Source: Isoetes taiwanensis (taxonomy: Eukaryota > Streptophyta > Lycopodiopsida > Isoetales > Isoetaceae). From it: DNA of 64,000 bases. Below the pieces are notes generated by a model. It saw only the letters and a list, made by a program, of their open reading frames with translations, was not told the origin of the DNA and ran no database searches. The translations under genes and the position numbers were made by a program. The stretch is taken from positions 8,548,216-8,612,215 of the forward strand of contig JAJEKV010000005.1 in assembly GCA_021234155.1 (NCBI GenBank). Reading direction: 5' to 3'. This document shows, piece by piece, positions 31,641 to 42,800 of this stretch (position 1 is its first letter; each line of letters begins with the position of its first letter).

Positions 31641-34620
31641 CAGCAGTGGCATAACCGATCTTCACGAGCTAGATTTTGCCATCTCTCAGTTTCTATGGCG
31701 AGGTGGTGGGAGGAGAGCCACGTTTTGGAAATGATTTTTCTTAGGTCTAGTCTTATATCTTGCCCAAGATATGGCTGCTCGCCATAGATATCAAGATTAT
31801 TTATTTCTTTTTTATAGATGGCCGCTTTCACACTATTTTCACAATCTTCCCAAAGTTTGGCAACTGCTTTAGATGATACAAAGGTTTGCAATTCATTCCA
31901 TTTATAAGGCCAGCTGCCAGGTAATATACCCCATTTATGCGCCCACTTAATTACTGCGGCATACCATCCATTTAGCTTCCCTTGAGAGCGTGTTAGTGCC
32001 AAGGCAGGAAGACGATCTGGGTCTAGATTTGAGATTCTATTTAGGTAGTGAAGCATTTGGCAGAGTGCATCAATCTCAATTGGAACTGTTCCTGTTTCCG
32101 CCAAGAGCATGATGTAGGGTGTTGAGCTTTGATACCCAATTCCTCAACCAAAAATCTCTTTTGTACTCTTTCTAGCTGTTCCCATCCTGATTTTGCTAAT
32201 CCAGGTGCCCAGACCTGACACCTATACAACATTACTGGTTTGACTAATACACCAAAAAGCAGCTTGCGCAAATGCCAACCCTCAAGGTTATTTCGCACAC
32301 AGATCTGAAAAAGAGCAAATAGTGCTCTCAATCCACCCGCTGCTTCTCTTTGATGCTGCAACGGTCCACTTATAATTGGATGTCATTTCTATCCCCAGGT
32401 ATTTGTATTGATTGACAGTTTCTAATGTAATATCTCCAATTGAAAATTTGGCATGAGAGCGTGTGCCAAAAATGAGAATTTTAGACTTGGAATGGTTAAC
32501 TGACATACCTTTTTGTACAGAGAAGTTGTAGAAGGTATCTAAATGTGACTGCAAGCCCTGTTGGGTTTTAGAAATTAGCACAATATCATCTGCAAAGAGC
32601 AATAGTTTCACGACATAGCCACATAGTTCGGCACCAACTCCATTGCTGCTATTAAGCCAAGATTCTATTTCATCAATGAAAAGCCCGAAAAGCATTGGTG
32701 AACCAGGGGCAGCCTTGCTTAACTCCAATGGTGCTTGTCTGATTTGAGAGGAAAAGAAAGCCTACTAGGACTTTTTTGTATAAGCATGCTACAGCCTCCT
32801 TAAAGGGACTCCAAGTGCATCCATTCTGTCTTGGAGTTTCCTCCGATCGACTCTGTCAAATGCCTTAGTGAGATCCATGAATGCCAAGAATAATTGTTTG
32901 CCACAAAGTACTCGGAGCATTACTAAATGGTCCAGGGTAGAGTATCCAGCTCGAAAACTAGCTTGACATGTTGCTATGGCATTTGCTTCATTAGCCCAAT
33001 CCACCAATTTCCGTTCAATTAAAGAGGCAAAGATATTTGCCATGGTATTCCCAAATAAAATTGTCCTGTAATTGTGTATTTCATGCTTATCATCACATTT
33101 AAATAGTGGGACAGCCCGACTCACATACCAAGCATCTGGAAGACGTCCATTTATGAGCACCAAGTTGAAAATATTAGCAAGTTTCTCAAAGAGTAGGCCA
33201 CCTCCCCACTTGCATAATTCGGATACCATACCAAGATTGTCAGGGGATTTGCCATTTTTCAAGCATGACAATGCATCATCTACATCTTTAGAAGTGAAGA
33301 TTTCTTCACTTATAGGATGCGTTTGAATAATTTTTCGCTGGGCAGGAACCATATACAGCTCATGCAACCACGAGACTATCTCTTCTGCTGTAAAATCATA
33401 GCCCGCAAGGGGCTATATTCCAAAATGCTTTTGGTTCTACTAACACACGTTTTGCCAGTTCAACTTCATATTCATGCTGCCATTCATGTTTCTTTCATCT
33501 CAGAAGCCTCTTGTAGGACTTGCTGGCTTGTTGTTTGTCAGTAGCCCTCTCCAGAGCTTGCTTGGCAAGTAGGCATTCTTTATCAAACCACTTCTGATTA
33601 TGACTGTCGTTTCTAGGTTTGGTAGTCCCAAAGATTTCCTTTGCCACTAGTAGAATGGTTTCAATCAGAGTATTACTGTTGACGGCCATTCTATTTGTTC
33701 TATTCTGCTTGCTAATGCATCAGCGTATTTGTCTGCCTTTTGGTAGTCAATTTTTATGCGCGGAGGTCTCAAAATTGGCTTGAAAGTGTCAGATTTATTG
33801 GTTGCAAATGTTAAGCTGAGAGGCACATGATCTGAAATCAATTGTTTGTCAAGGATCTGGAAATCATGAAGCATTTTGCATGATGGGTGGCCAAGCAAGA
33901 GATCAACAACGGAGCTGCCATTTGGCTGGAAACAAGTGAATTTATGTGAATCGGGGAAGGCTTGGATGCCATTGAAAATAATCCATTCTAAAGCTCCACA
34001 TAGCTGCAGTACATAGTTTCTCATGGCATTTGTGGCATAGTCACTAGATATCTGCCTCCAAGGATGCTCAACTTCTGTATATTCCTGTAGCACAGATCAT
34101 TTCCATCATCTCGGAATAGGGTGTTTCAGCCCAAGCCTTGCATTAAAATCTCCTACCACGTACACTGAACCTTTGGCCTAATATCTTGTAATATCCTTGC
34201 CAAGATGCATAAGAGGATCGTGTGGATCTAATGCTGGATGCTCATAAACTTTAGAGGGTTCAGGTTGTAACGGAGCAAAATATACACAAGCAATATAAAG
34301 AGGTGTCTGCCCACTTACTTGCAGCCATAGATATTGGTTGAGGACAGGTATGAACATTTGTTGCTGAGCCCAAGCAAGAGGAGCGAATGTAGCAAGCTAA
34401 TCCTCCCCAGCCTCTGTGACAAGCGCCTTTTTGGTTGTACAATGCAGCAAGTCTGGTGAATCCATGGATGTCTGCTAATGGTCTGGTTTCAGATTCCCAA
34501 GTTTCCAGAAGAACCAAAACGTCATGTTTTTGGAACAGATCCATGCTGGCAAGAAATTTTGATTCATTGGCACTGTGGATATTCCATACCAGGACTCTGA
34601 GGATTCGAATTTCCTATGCT
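31640..34620 (-). pseudogene. LINE ORF2: endonuclease and reverse transcriptase, decayed
   Basis: Reading leftward on the minus strand there is an AP-endonuclease-like domain: VLVWNIHSANESKF and VLLETWESE near 34.6 kb, VGDFNARLG near 34.15 kb, and LISDHVPLSL near 33.83 kb. Next comes W(F)DKEC, then RT motifs: MDLTKAFDRVDR near 32.86 kb, PMLFGLFIDEIE near 32.69 kb, the catalytic FADDIVLIS near 32.6 kb and YKYLGIEM near 32.39 kb. The post-RT region ends in RLCHCC near 31.65 kb. At least six frame changes or stops break it. The motifs resemble L2/CR1/RTE-type LINEs more than plant L1; I did not assign the clade. Confidence 0.85.
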
Positions 34621-34639
34621 TTGTTTTCTCTCACAATAA

Positions 34640-35287
34640 CTTTATCTCCAAGGATGTATGTAGATTTACCAGCAGCCTTTTGTTTCTGAACTTCCTCTAA
34701 CAGTGCTCTTCTATCCTTCTATTGTCGTGGAGTCAGATCCTCGTTTAACCATATATGTTGTCCTTTTAGATGGCCTTTTTGCTGCATTGCGCGATTGCGT
34801 AACTCAGCACTGAGGAATTTAACAATGATAGGCCTGTGGCGCCCCTCAATTTTTCTACCAACCCTGGAGCATGATCTGATTCCAGGCTCATGGAGAAATA
34901 TTTTGCTTTTAAAAAGATTATCTACAATATCAGGCAGATTTTCACCTTCACTTTCTTCGATGCCTGATATTTTGATATTGCTTGCTCTTTGCTGTCTGTT
35001 TCCTAGTTCAAGAATTATTGAAATAGGTCCGATACTTTGGATTCTATCCGAGTCACAAAATCTTGAGGCTGTGTAGTGGCAGAATTTCTGAGATTTTCTA
35101 ATTCTGTTTTAAGGCGATCAATCTCAGTTTCATTTTGTGCCTTTGTGAGTTCAAGTTCCTGATTTTTTCCTTGCAACTGCCGATTCTTTTCATGAAGTTC
35201 TGCGTTCTGTTCCATTAGCTTTACCAGCAGGTTTCTGGCTTCACCAATTTCTTGCTTCAGTCTTGTTGTATAACAAATCGAAATCAT
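34640..35287 (-). pseudogene. LINE ORF1: coiled coil plus RNA-binding-like domain
   Basis: From a start at 35287 there is a strong coiled coil of about 70 residues (LLVKLMEQNAELHEKNRQL, then LKTELENLRNS). In an adjacent frame at 35010-34700 follows NIKISGIEESEGENLPDIV, then RPIIVKFLSAELRNR and WLNEDLTPRQ. This is the order of ORF1p-type proteins, where a trimerising coiled coil precedes an RRM-like domain and packages the element RNA. A frameshift separates the two parts. It lies directly upstream of the endonuclease region in the same orientation, as expected for one element. Confidence 0.72.
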
Positions 35288-35778
35288 CCTGGGATGTTTC
35301 GTCGTTGCTCGGACTGCCTGCAGTTCAGCGTTTTCCCATAAGGAGAGATACGAAAATGATCAGAAGACCTTAAGTGCCCAACCTAACTGCCCAATGGTCC
35401 GCCCACTAAAAAGGTATAACGGGGGGTCTGAAGTATGGTACTGACTTTTTTGCAGCTGGAATTTGGATCGCAACATAAAATACAACACAATCTTTCAATT
35501 TTAAATTGTTATCACATTTCTATTTTTATAAGCATATGACAATACACGGTTTGCTCTATCATATTTTGATACGCTTCCTACACTACAACTACAAATTGAA
35601 CTCAAAATAAAGATACTACACCCCAACCATGTATACAAATGTAACTCAAGACAAATATTATGTTCTCCAACATGTTTTATACTCTATTTCCCAATATGTC
35701 CAACTCAAAGATATTCAAGACAATAAGGAGAACATGTAAAGATTTAGATTACCTTTAACATTCCTTTTTTTTTTTTTT

Positions 35779-35808
35779 GGGAAGGGGGGAGGGGGAGGGG
35801 AGGGGGGA
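35779..35808 (+). other. G-tract with quadruplex potential
   Basis: Five G-runs of 3-6 separated by one or two A residues follow a T17 run. The pattern meets the usual G3+N1-7 quadruplex rule on the plus strand. Confidence 0.85.
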
Positions 35809-35830
35809 TTTAGATTTACGTAGAAGACCA

Positions 35831-35940
35831 TAAGTAACATAACAAAGTTTAAAATGAAACGCACTAATTTGCTCAAAACGCACTTCAAAAAAGGAATCTT
35901 TGAAAGATTCCCTAAAATCCCCCAAAAAGGTCCCTTTTCA
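35831..35940 (-). repeat. left member of a 110-bp inverted repeat pair
   Basis: Its reverse complement resembles 38615-38730: shared gtgcgtttcattttaaac, ggaatctttcaaa and aagtgcgtt blocks. The pair encloses the palindrome array and the hairpin at 37.5 kb. It may be the end of a 2.9-kb element. Confidence 0.6.
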
Positions 35941-36402
35941 TGGTATATTTGTGACAAGTGTGACAATTTGAAAATTTTAGGCATCATTTTTTGAGGGGGG
36001 GGTGAACTTAGCTTCCATTCAAAATTGTTTGACATCCCTTTTGGCCCCCTAGTTTGGTTTGAGAAATAGTAATACTAAACAAAATAGACATTGAAAAAAG
36101 CAAAGAAAGCACACTAAAGTGCCAAAAGGTATTTTATTCAAAGTTTTCAAAATCGAGACAAAACTATGAACAAAACCCAGAAAAATGCAACACATTTTGA
36201 CATTGCCTCATTGAAGCAAACATTTTCACATGAAAGTATGCCTCATTGAACAAACTTACACTTTGAAGCACAAGTTGGAATCGAAGACGCTCGCTCTTCG
36301 TCTTATATACTTGCTCTTATTTGCTCATCCGTCTTGCTATAGACTTATGTATATCGCGAGGACAATGCGTGGACATAACGTCTTCAAAATAAATTTCTGG
36401 GT

Positions 36403-36825
36403 GGTATAAATTTATATTACAATAGGTAGTGCTGTGCGGATATAACATGCCAGAGAGTTCGCATGGTATAAATTTATACCGCAAATGGACTCGAGCGGTA
36501 TAAATTTATACCGCAAGAGGACTCGAGCGGTATAAATTTATACCGCGAGAGCTCTCTCAATTCACTGCGAGAGCTCCCACGGTATAAATTTATACCGTGA
36601 GAACTCCCTCATTAAACCGCGAGAGCTCTCTCGGTATAAATTTATACCGCGACAGCTCTCTCGGTATAAATTTATACCGCAGATAACCTTCAGACAATCA
36701 ATTTATACACATATATGTGTATATATATATATAATAATATATATACATACTTACATATATATATCCGAAGAAAAGAGAACTCTTGCGGTATAAATCTATA
36801 CGGAGAAACGGTATAAATTTATACC
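36403..36825. repeat. array of 16-bp palindromes GGTATAAATTTATACC
   Basis: Seven perfect copies start at 36465, 36497, 36529, 36581, 36633, 36663 and 36810, with degenerate copies at 36403 and 36787. Spacing is 32, 32, 52, 52 and 30 bp. Spacers share gagagctctc and gactcgagc. Each palindrome contains a TATAAAT core on both strands. A single-mismatch copy lies at 38207-38222. No ORF uses the array. Confidence 0.95.
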
Positions 36826-36878
36826 GAATTGCATATATATATATATAACGTTTATATATATATATGTATATATATATG
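36710..36878. repeat. AT microsatellites flanking the last palindromes
   Basis: Runs of (AT)n and (ATAT)n lie at about 36712-36770 and 36832-36876. Long Tyr/Ile-rich ORFs here are artefacts of the repeat. Confidence 0.85.
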
Positions 36879-37132
36879 CAGTCCAGAGGTAAAGTATATA
36901 TCGTGTAAAATCTTTTGGGGTCTTTCTTACTCGCCAAAGGGTTTGGCAACTGAAAACTACTAAAGTAACACACATAAGGGATAATTTTACACACTTTTCT
37001 TAGTTTTTTAGTCTAAAAAGTTCTAAAACGGTTCTAAAATTTCTGAGCTTGTAATGCAATGTTAGAGCATAAAGTAGTCGAATCATGTTGTTATTCGCAT
37101 CGATCCGAGACATCGGATCGCCATTCTAGAAT

Positions 37133-37170
37133 GGGACGAGCATGCATGTCATGCATGCATGCGGGCGGCG
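37133..37170. other. CATGCATG-rich palindromic cluster
   Basis: gcatgcatgtcatgcatgca followed by tgcgggcggcgcatgccc contains overlapping CATGCATG (RY/Sph-type) palindromes. In seed-plant promoters such motifs bind B3 factors; here no downstream gene is evident. Confidence 0.6.
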
Positions 37171-37515
37171 CATGCCCGTTTTGGTTGGGAGTTCGCTATT
37201 TCGGTAGCGTTTTACGCATCCCACGCGTCTCATCGGCTTCCTCTTCTCTCGCAGTGATCCTTATTCTCTTTGAACCCACCCTCCCCCTTCTTTGTTTATT
37301 ATATTTTGTACAAGTTACATTTATCATGTTTTCCACCCGGCCCTGGTGATGCTTTTTTCACCACCGGGTGATGCTATTCTCTGGTATGTTTTCTCGTTTG
37401 TTGTGTTGGTGATGTGCAGGTACAGGTTGGCGAGCGACATTTATTTCGACTTCTCCATGCGGGGGTTTTTGGGAGCGATTCTATGCCTTACGTTTGTCTA
37501 AGCCCCTTGCCGAAG

Positions 37516-37580
37516 GCTTATCACTAGGGTTTTTCCTCGAAAACCCGAAAGGGCGGGGTTTTTTAATCCCGGTGATAAGC
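37516..37580 (+). other. structured hairpin shared with LINE 3' UTR
   Basis: The outer stem GCTTATCAC/GTGATAAGC is a perfect 9 bp and encloses an inner AAAACCC...GGGGTTTT stem and a TTTTTTAATCCC run. The interior matches the hairpin at 9307-9367 in the 8.5-kb LINE, while the outer stem differs with compensating changes. It may mark another LINE remnant or a structured transcript. Confidence 0.7.
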
Positions 37581-38752
37581 TTTCTACGGTACATCAGCCA
37601 CTCATCTATTAGCATTGTATTTTTTTGGGGTCCAAATGATATAATTGGATTTTCCCTTTATTTTTCGTGGGTAGTTCGCATGTGTGCGGCTACCCACTGT
37701 CCACCATTGTAGAAAATCTGCTGAGATGAATGAGAAGCCTATCTATGGCGGTTTGTTGATTTCTTGCGAGTCCCATTCTAGAATTCTACTTTTTTTTTCT
37801 CTACATACATGCGAACTTCACTTCAGGCAGCTAAAAAATTGCTACTAAAGGCAAAGAACTCCAAAATATTATGGTGACACAGGTGTTTGACTAGAAGGAA
37901 ACCACGTGGTTTATCCAGAGGGGAGCGAGGAGTAGCAACCCCTCAGAAGTTTACCTATTTATTTACAAAATATTTAGGAAAGGGTAAAAGCGCACGAATA
38001 CTTCCTTTGCCAGAGAAATGTGCATGGTGCCCACTGCTACAGATGACGTAATTGTGATGAATATGCTCAACATTGCTAAGGAGATTGACTATCTCCTGAG
38101 CATCACCATGTTGTAGATTGGTATGTGCGTTCAAAAATACATCTCCGAGAATAAAAAAGGAGGGCATGTAATCACATGGCTTCATTACTTCAACTTTTGT
38201 ATCCTCGGTATAAATTTATACTGCATCATCAACTAAAACTTCAGCTTCTACAAAATATCGTGGATGTATTGGTAATTGTAATACTATGTGATGCAAAAAC
38301 AATGGTTTGTCATTCAAGAAGTTTGTTCAACTGCCTCCCAATGTGTTTTAAGGTCCATTAGGACGTTCAGCCAAAATGGTTGTGAAATAACAAATTTTCT
38401 GTCTTCTAAAACAACTAATATAAAAATTTTCAGGGACAAGGTACAAAAGCATCTAATTTCTTCATACGAATTTGCCCCATAGTAAATCTTTGAATTTCAT
38501 TATAGTTCTTTCCCCCTCTACAATGGGATTTTTTGTGTGTGTGTGTTTTTCCTTAATACTAAGTCTTCTTAAAATGTCTGTTTTCACGAGCAATTTTATA
38601 AATCTTTGGACTAAAGGTAATAAAAAGGCCCTTTTTAGAGGGATTTCAGAATTTTATAAATTTTCAGAAGGAATCTTTCAAACGCACTTCTTAAATAAGT
38701 GCGTTTCATTTTAAACCTTGTTACATAAACTAATTTTTTGATTCCTACACGA

Positions 38753-39067
38753 ATGCAGATGGTAGTCATCAATGTTGAGTGGGATTCGTACCCAAAATTG
38801 CTTGCCAAACATTTTGAGGATGGGCATGATGTGCCACCATTTAAAGATGACCTTGATAAATATGTTCAATACTTGAATAACTATGGGGACCTTGAGGAAA
38901 TTAAGTTAGACATTGACGCTGAATCCTCAATATCACCAAACCAAGAGAGCGTTCTAAAGCTTGCCAGAGTTGAGAATTTGCTATGGGCCGCTATAGTTTT
39001 TGCGGAGTGGTATGGAGCTCAGGAGTCGCTTGGGCTTCCGCTATCTCAAACACTAACATTCAATTAG
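38753..39067 (+). CDS. acidic ORF of unknown function, possible exon
   Basis: An open frame of about 105 codons starts at an ATG at 38753 or 38759. It is preceded by ctacacgaatgcag, which could instead be a 3' splice site. The product begins MVVINVEWDSYPKLLAKHF, is acidic (PPFKDDLDKYVQYLNN, then DIDAESSISPNQES) and ends WYGAQESLGLPLSQTLTFN. No family recognised. It lies about 1 kb upstream of the Helitron protein in the same orientation and could be a captured exon. It may also be part of that element's leader. Confidence 0.35.
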   Translation: MQMVVINVEWDSYPKLLAKHFEDGHDVPPFKDDLDKYVQYLNNYGDLEEIKLDIDAESSISPNQESVLKLARVENLLWAAIVFAEWYGAQESLGLPLSQTLTFN

Positions 39068-39834
39068 ATGTTGATAAGTTTATCAGTCTCTTGGAACGTG
39101 TGTTTCATAAACACATATATCCGTGTTCAAAAGTTCGCAAATGCCATGGATGCTATTTTATATACTGAGTACATAGTACAAAATGGTTTACATGTGTAGC
39201 CTATTGAAATGCCGGAGCTTTTGGCATTGTTAATAATAAATGTGCTCCCTATCTATGGAACTTTTTGTTTTCTACAATATTCACTAATAAAGATGTGTTC
39301 GTCAATCAAAACGTATATCTTGGCATATGATAAACACGTGTATATAAACTACAACAATATGCTTGAACCCATGTGTCCCAATTATAAATGATAGTTTTGG
39401 AGAGAAGGAAGGTTATCTTGCATGTTCTTTAGCCAACACTTTATTGGGGGCTGTGCTTTTATGAAGGTGCCATCTCATTTCTTTCTACTTTTTGTACAGG
39501 TCAACCTTTTACTTCCACTTTCAAGGAGACAACAACTTGGCAACCATCAAAAGTGAGCCATATTCTTTGTTTAGGTAGATTCCTTTACAATGCATGTCCA
39601 TAGCTCTTCATAATCTTGAATATGCGCATAAGAATAATACTTTTAAAATTAAAGATTCAGCTTGAAATTCTATTATGCCATAAGCCTCTGTTAGTACATT
39701 TTGCATCAATCTATGCTTTGTCTGTAAACCGCCATCATAATTACATGGCTTATTTTTCTACTTGCACTTCGAAGGAGAATATCATACTACATCAGAGGTG
39801 AGTCCTATCTCATTTAGGTTAACTGTGCATTCTA
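39068..39834 (+). other. AT-rich leader region before Helitron protein
   Basis: No convincing gene. There are short AT-rich ORFs only. Confidence 0.35.
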
Positions 39835-42800
39835 TTGAATGTGGTGGGTAATTTCTTAGTCATATGTATTAGGAGGTTATTTTCATGCAAAAAACCTAAA
39901 TGGATACAGGGTTACACATATCAGAGACTCGATATGGGGAGGTCTTACAGAAAGACGCCACCTGTTGTGGACAACAATCCCTCATATATGACACCCATCA
40001 ATGAAAGTAAGTCTGCTAGAAAGAGACGTTTGGCACGTAAGTGCATTGCAAAGGCTAGAGCCTTGAGGTTAGAATATGATGTGAATACTGCGGAGGTGGT
40101 TCATGTTGGCCAATCAACCAATGCACCAAAAACTGGGGAGGTAGTCACGCCAGAACTAATGCATTGTTTGTCTGGTCAAGTGGGTATGGGAAGATCTTGC
40201 AAAAAGACGCCACCTACTGTGGCCAACAACCCCTCATATATGACGCCTGTCAATGAAAATAGATCTGCAAAGACTAAGGCTTTGAGGTTAGAATATGATG
40301 TGAATAACCAGAGACAATTCATGTTGGCCAATCATCTAATGCACCCGCAATTGAGGAGACAGTCACGCCAGAGCCAATGCATTGTCTGTCTGGTCAAGTA
40401 GATATATTATCGACAAGACGCCAGCATTTGAATGACATGGTTATAGAAGGAACTGTTACACATGCGAGGAATTCACATCTCATCACATCAAAAGTAAATG
40501 ATATTAGGATGCAATTATTTTCCACAATACAAGAACAAACGAATGATCAAACGTTCTTGCAGCAAACTATAACAATAAGGGATAACCCATCCTGTGTAAC
40601 ACCTGAAGCTGAGAGCATTAGTCAAAGGAGAAGACACATGGATCGAAGAAGACAGGCAAAATATACAGCCATGAAGTTGGATTATGACACTCCGATTGCT
40701 CCTAGAGAACGTCCTACTGGTAAAAGTGGTTTCAATAAGATAGCATGGACGTGGAATTTACCTCCTCCTCATGACCTTGATAACATGGATCATAGATGTT
40801 TGTATTGTGGGGCTATGCAGTGGAAAGCAGAACTCACAGTTAAAAAGAATTGCAGGGCATGTGCTAATGGAAATGTGCAGCTGCCATTGATTCCAGAACC
40901 ACCACAGGCATTGTTTGACCTATATATGATCACTTTGGGTGATCACGTTCGCATGAACATTAGAAAGTACAATAATATTTTTTCGTTTGCGTCGTGGGCA
41001 TGCATCTCCCCTTCACATGGCTGGCCGATTGTTTCAAGAATACATTTGTGATATGTTTGCAAAGATGGAACAAGAAAGACTGCAATTCGTGGTGTTGAAT
41101 CAACACACCATTCAAAAAGACATGTGGACTTTGAAGGAGACGATGCAAGTGCTATTGGCCGAAAAGTTGTGTTACCATCCTCACATGTGGGAGGTCCGAG
41201 ATACATGACCCAACGATATCAGGATGCTATGTCTATTGTTCGCGAACATGGCAGGCTGGACCTCTTTATAACCATGACTGCCAACGCAAATTGGGAAGAG
41301 ATTAGGAGGGAATTATTATATGCCAATTGCCAAGTGATCGACCAAAGTTAGTGGCTTGAGTATTCCATATGAAGGTAAAAGAGCTGATAGATCTGATAAT
41401 TAATCATGGTATATTCGGCCGCATAATTGCAAAAGTCTATGTCATTGAGTTTTAGAAGAGAGGCTTGCCACATGTACATTTTTTTACTATGTTGGATCAA
41501 GAACACAAGCCCTTCACAGCCGAAGAGATTGATCAAATAATTTATGCTGAAATACCAAACAAAAATGTATATCCTTAATTGTATGAGGTAGTCACCCGTA
41601 ATATGATGCATGGGCCATGTGGTATTGGATATCCGAATAGTCCGTGCATGCAGGATGGTAAGTGTACAAAACATTATCCACGTGCATTTTCAGATGAGAC
41701 GACAGTTGTTGACGGATATCCGTTATATCGAAGAAGGGATGATGGCCGAAAGGTAAAAAAAAGGATATAGATTTAGACAACAGATGGCTCGTGCCATATA
41801 ATCCATGGCTGACATCGTACTTCAAGTCCCATATCAATGTTGAGGTATGTGCTACTGTAAAGGCCGTTAAATATCTATACAAATATGTCTACAAAGGGCT
41901 GAATATGATCAATGTGAACTTAGAAGCAACGAGTGATGGTGCATCTACTAGCAGGGGACCCATCATAAACTATGATGAGGTTGAGCAATTATTGAATGCA
42001 CGCTATTTCTCATCTTCTGAGGCATTATGAAGAATCCTCTCATGTGAAATACAACAACAGTTTTCTCATGTCACTAGATTGGCTGTGCATCTCCCAATGC
42101 AACAAGATGTATACTATCGAGAAGGTATGAGCATGCACAGTCTAAAAAGCAAGAATAACGGAACAACATTGACAGCTTTTTTCGAGATGAATGCATCGGG
42201 AAATAGAGAGGCTACTCAATTGCTCTATCATGATTTTTCTAAAAAGTTTACCTATGATAAACCCAGTAGGAAATGGCTGGTCAGGTCCAACAACCAGAAG
42301 TTTCCCAATATTGGACGCATGTACTTTGTTAATCCTTCAGAAGGAGAGCGATACTATTTACGGCTCTTATTAACCGCGTGACAGGTGCAGTTAGTTTTGA
42401 AGATTTACGCTCTTTTGATAGGGAGTTATGTGCAACATATAAAAAAGCTTGCATTCATTGTGGGTTGCTTCGAGATGACACAGAATGGCTCGAATCTCTT
42501 CGAGAAGTAGCAGCATGGGCATGCCACTACAATTGCGACACATGTTTGCCATGATCCTTTTAAACTGCGAACCATCGAATCCACTACAACTGTGGGAAGA
42601 AGTCAAGCTTTCTATGATCGATGACTTCTTGCACGAGGCACGAAGGATTGCAGAAGATCAAAGTGTAAATGTGTGTGATCAATTTTTTGACATGGCACTT
42701 CTAGACATTGAAGATCATATGAACTCAGTCGGACGATCCTTAAGGGAATTTGATTTCATTCTTCCTGAGCATGCAATAGATCCATATATGATATTTCGGG

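Noticed and set aside
36403-36825. CRISPR-like array (regular repeats and spacers)
   Set aside because: Spacers are repetitive and related, the repeat is a 16-bp palindrome, and the genome is eukaryotic.
36698-36994. 98-codon ORF rich in Tyr and Ile
   Set aside because: Produced by AT microsatellites and palindromes.
37541-37568. GC stem followed by a T run, like a bacterial intrinsic terminator
   Set aside because: The context is clearly plant nuclear DNA; the structure is better explained as a LINE-associated hairpin.
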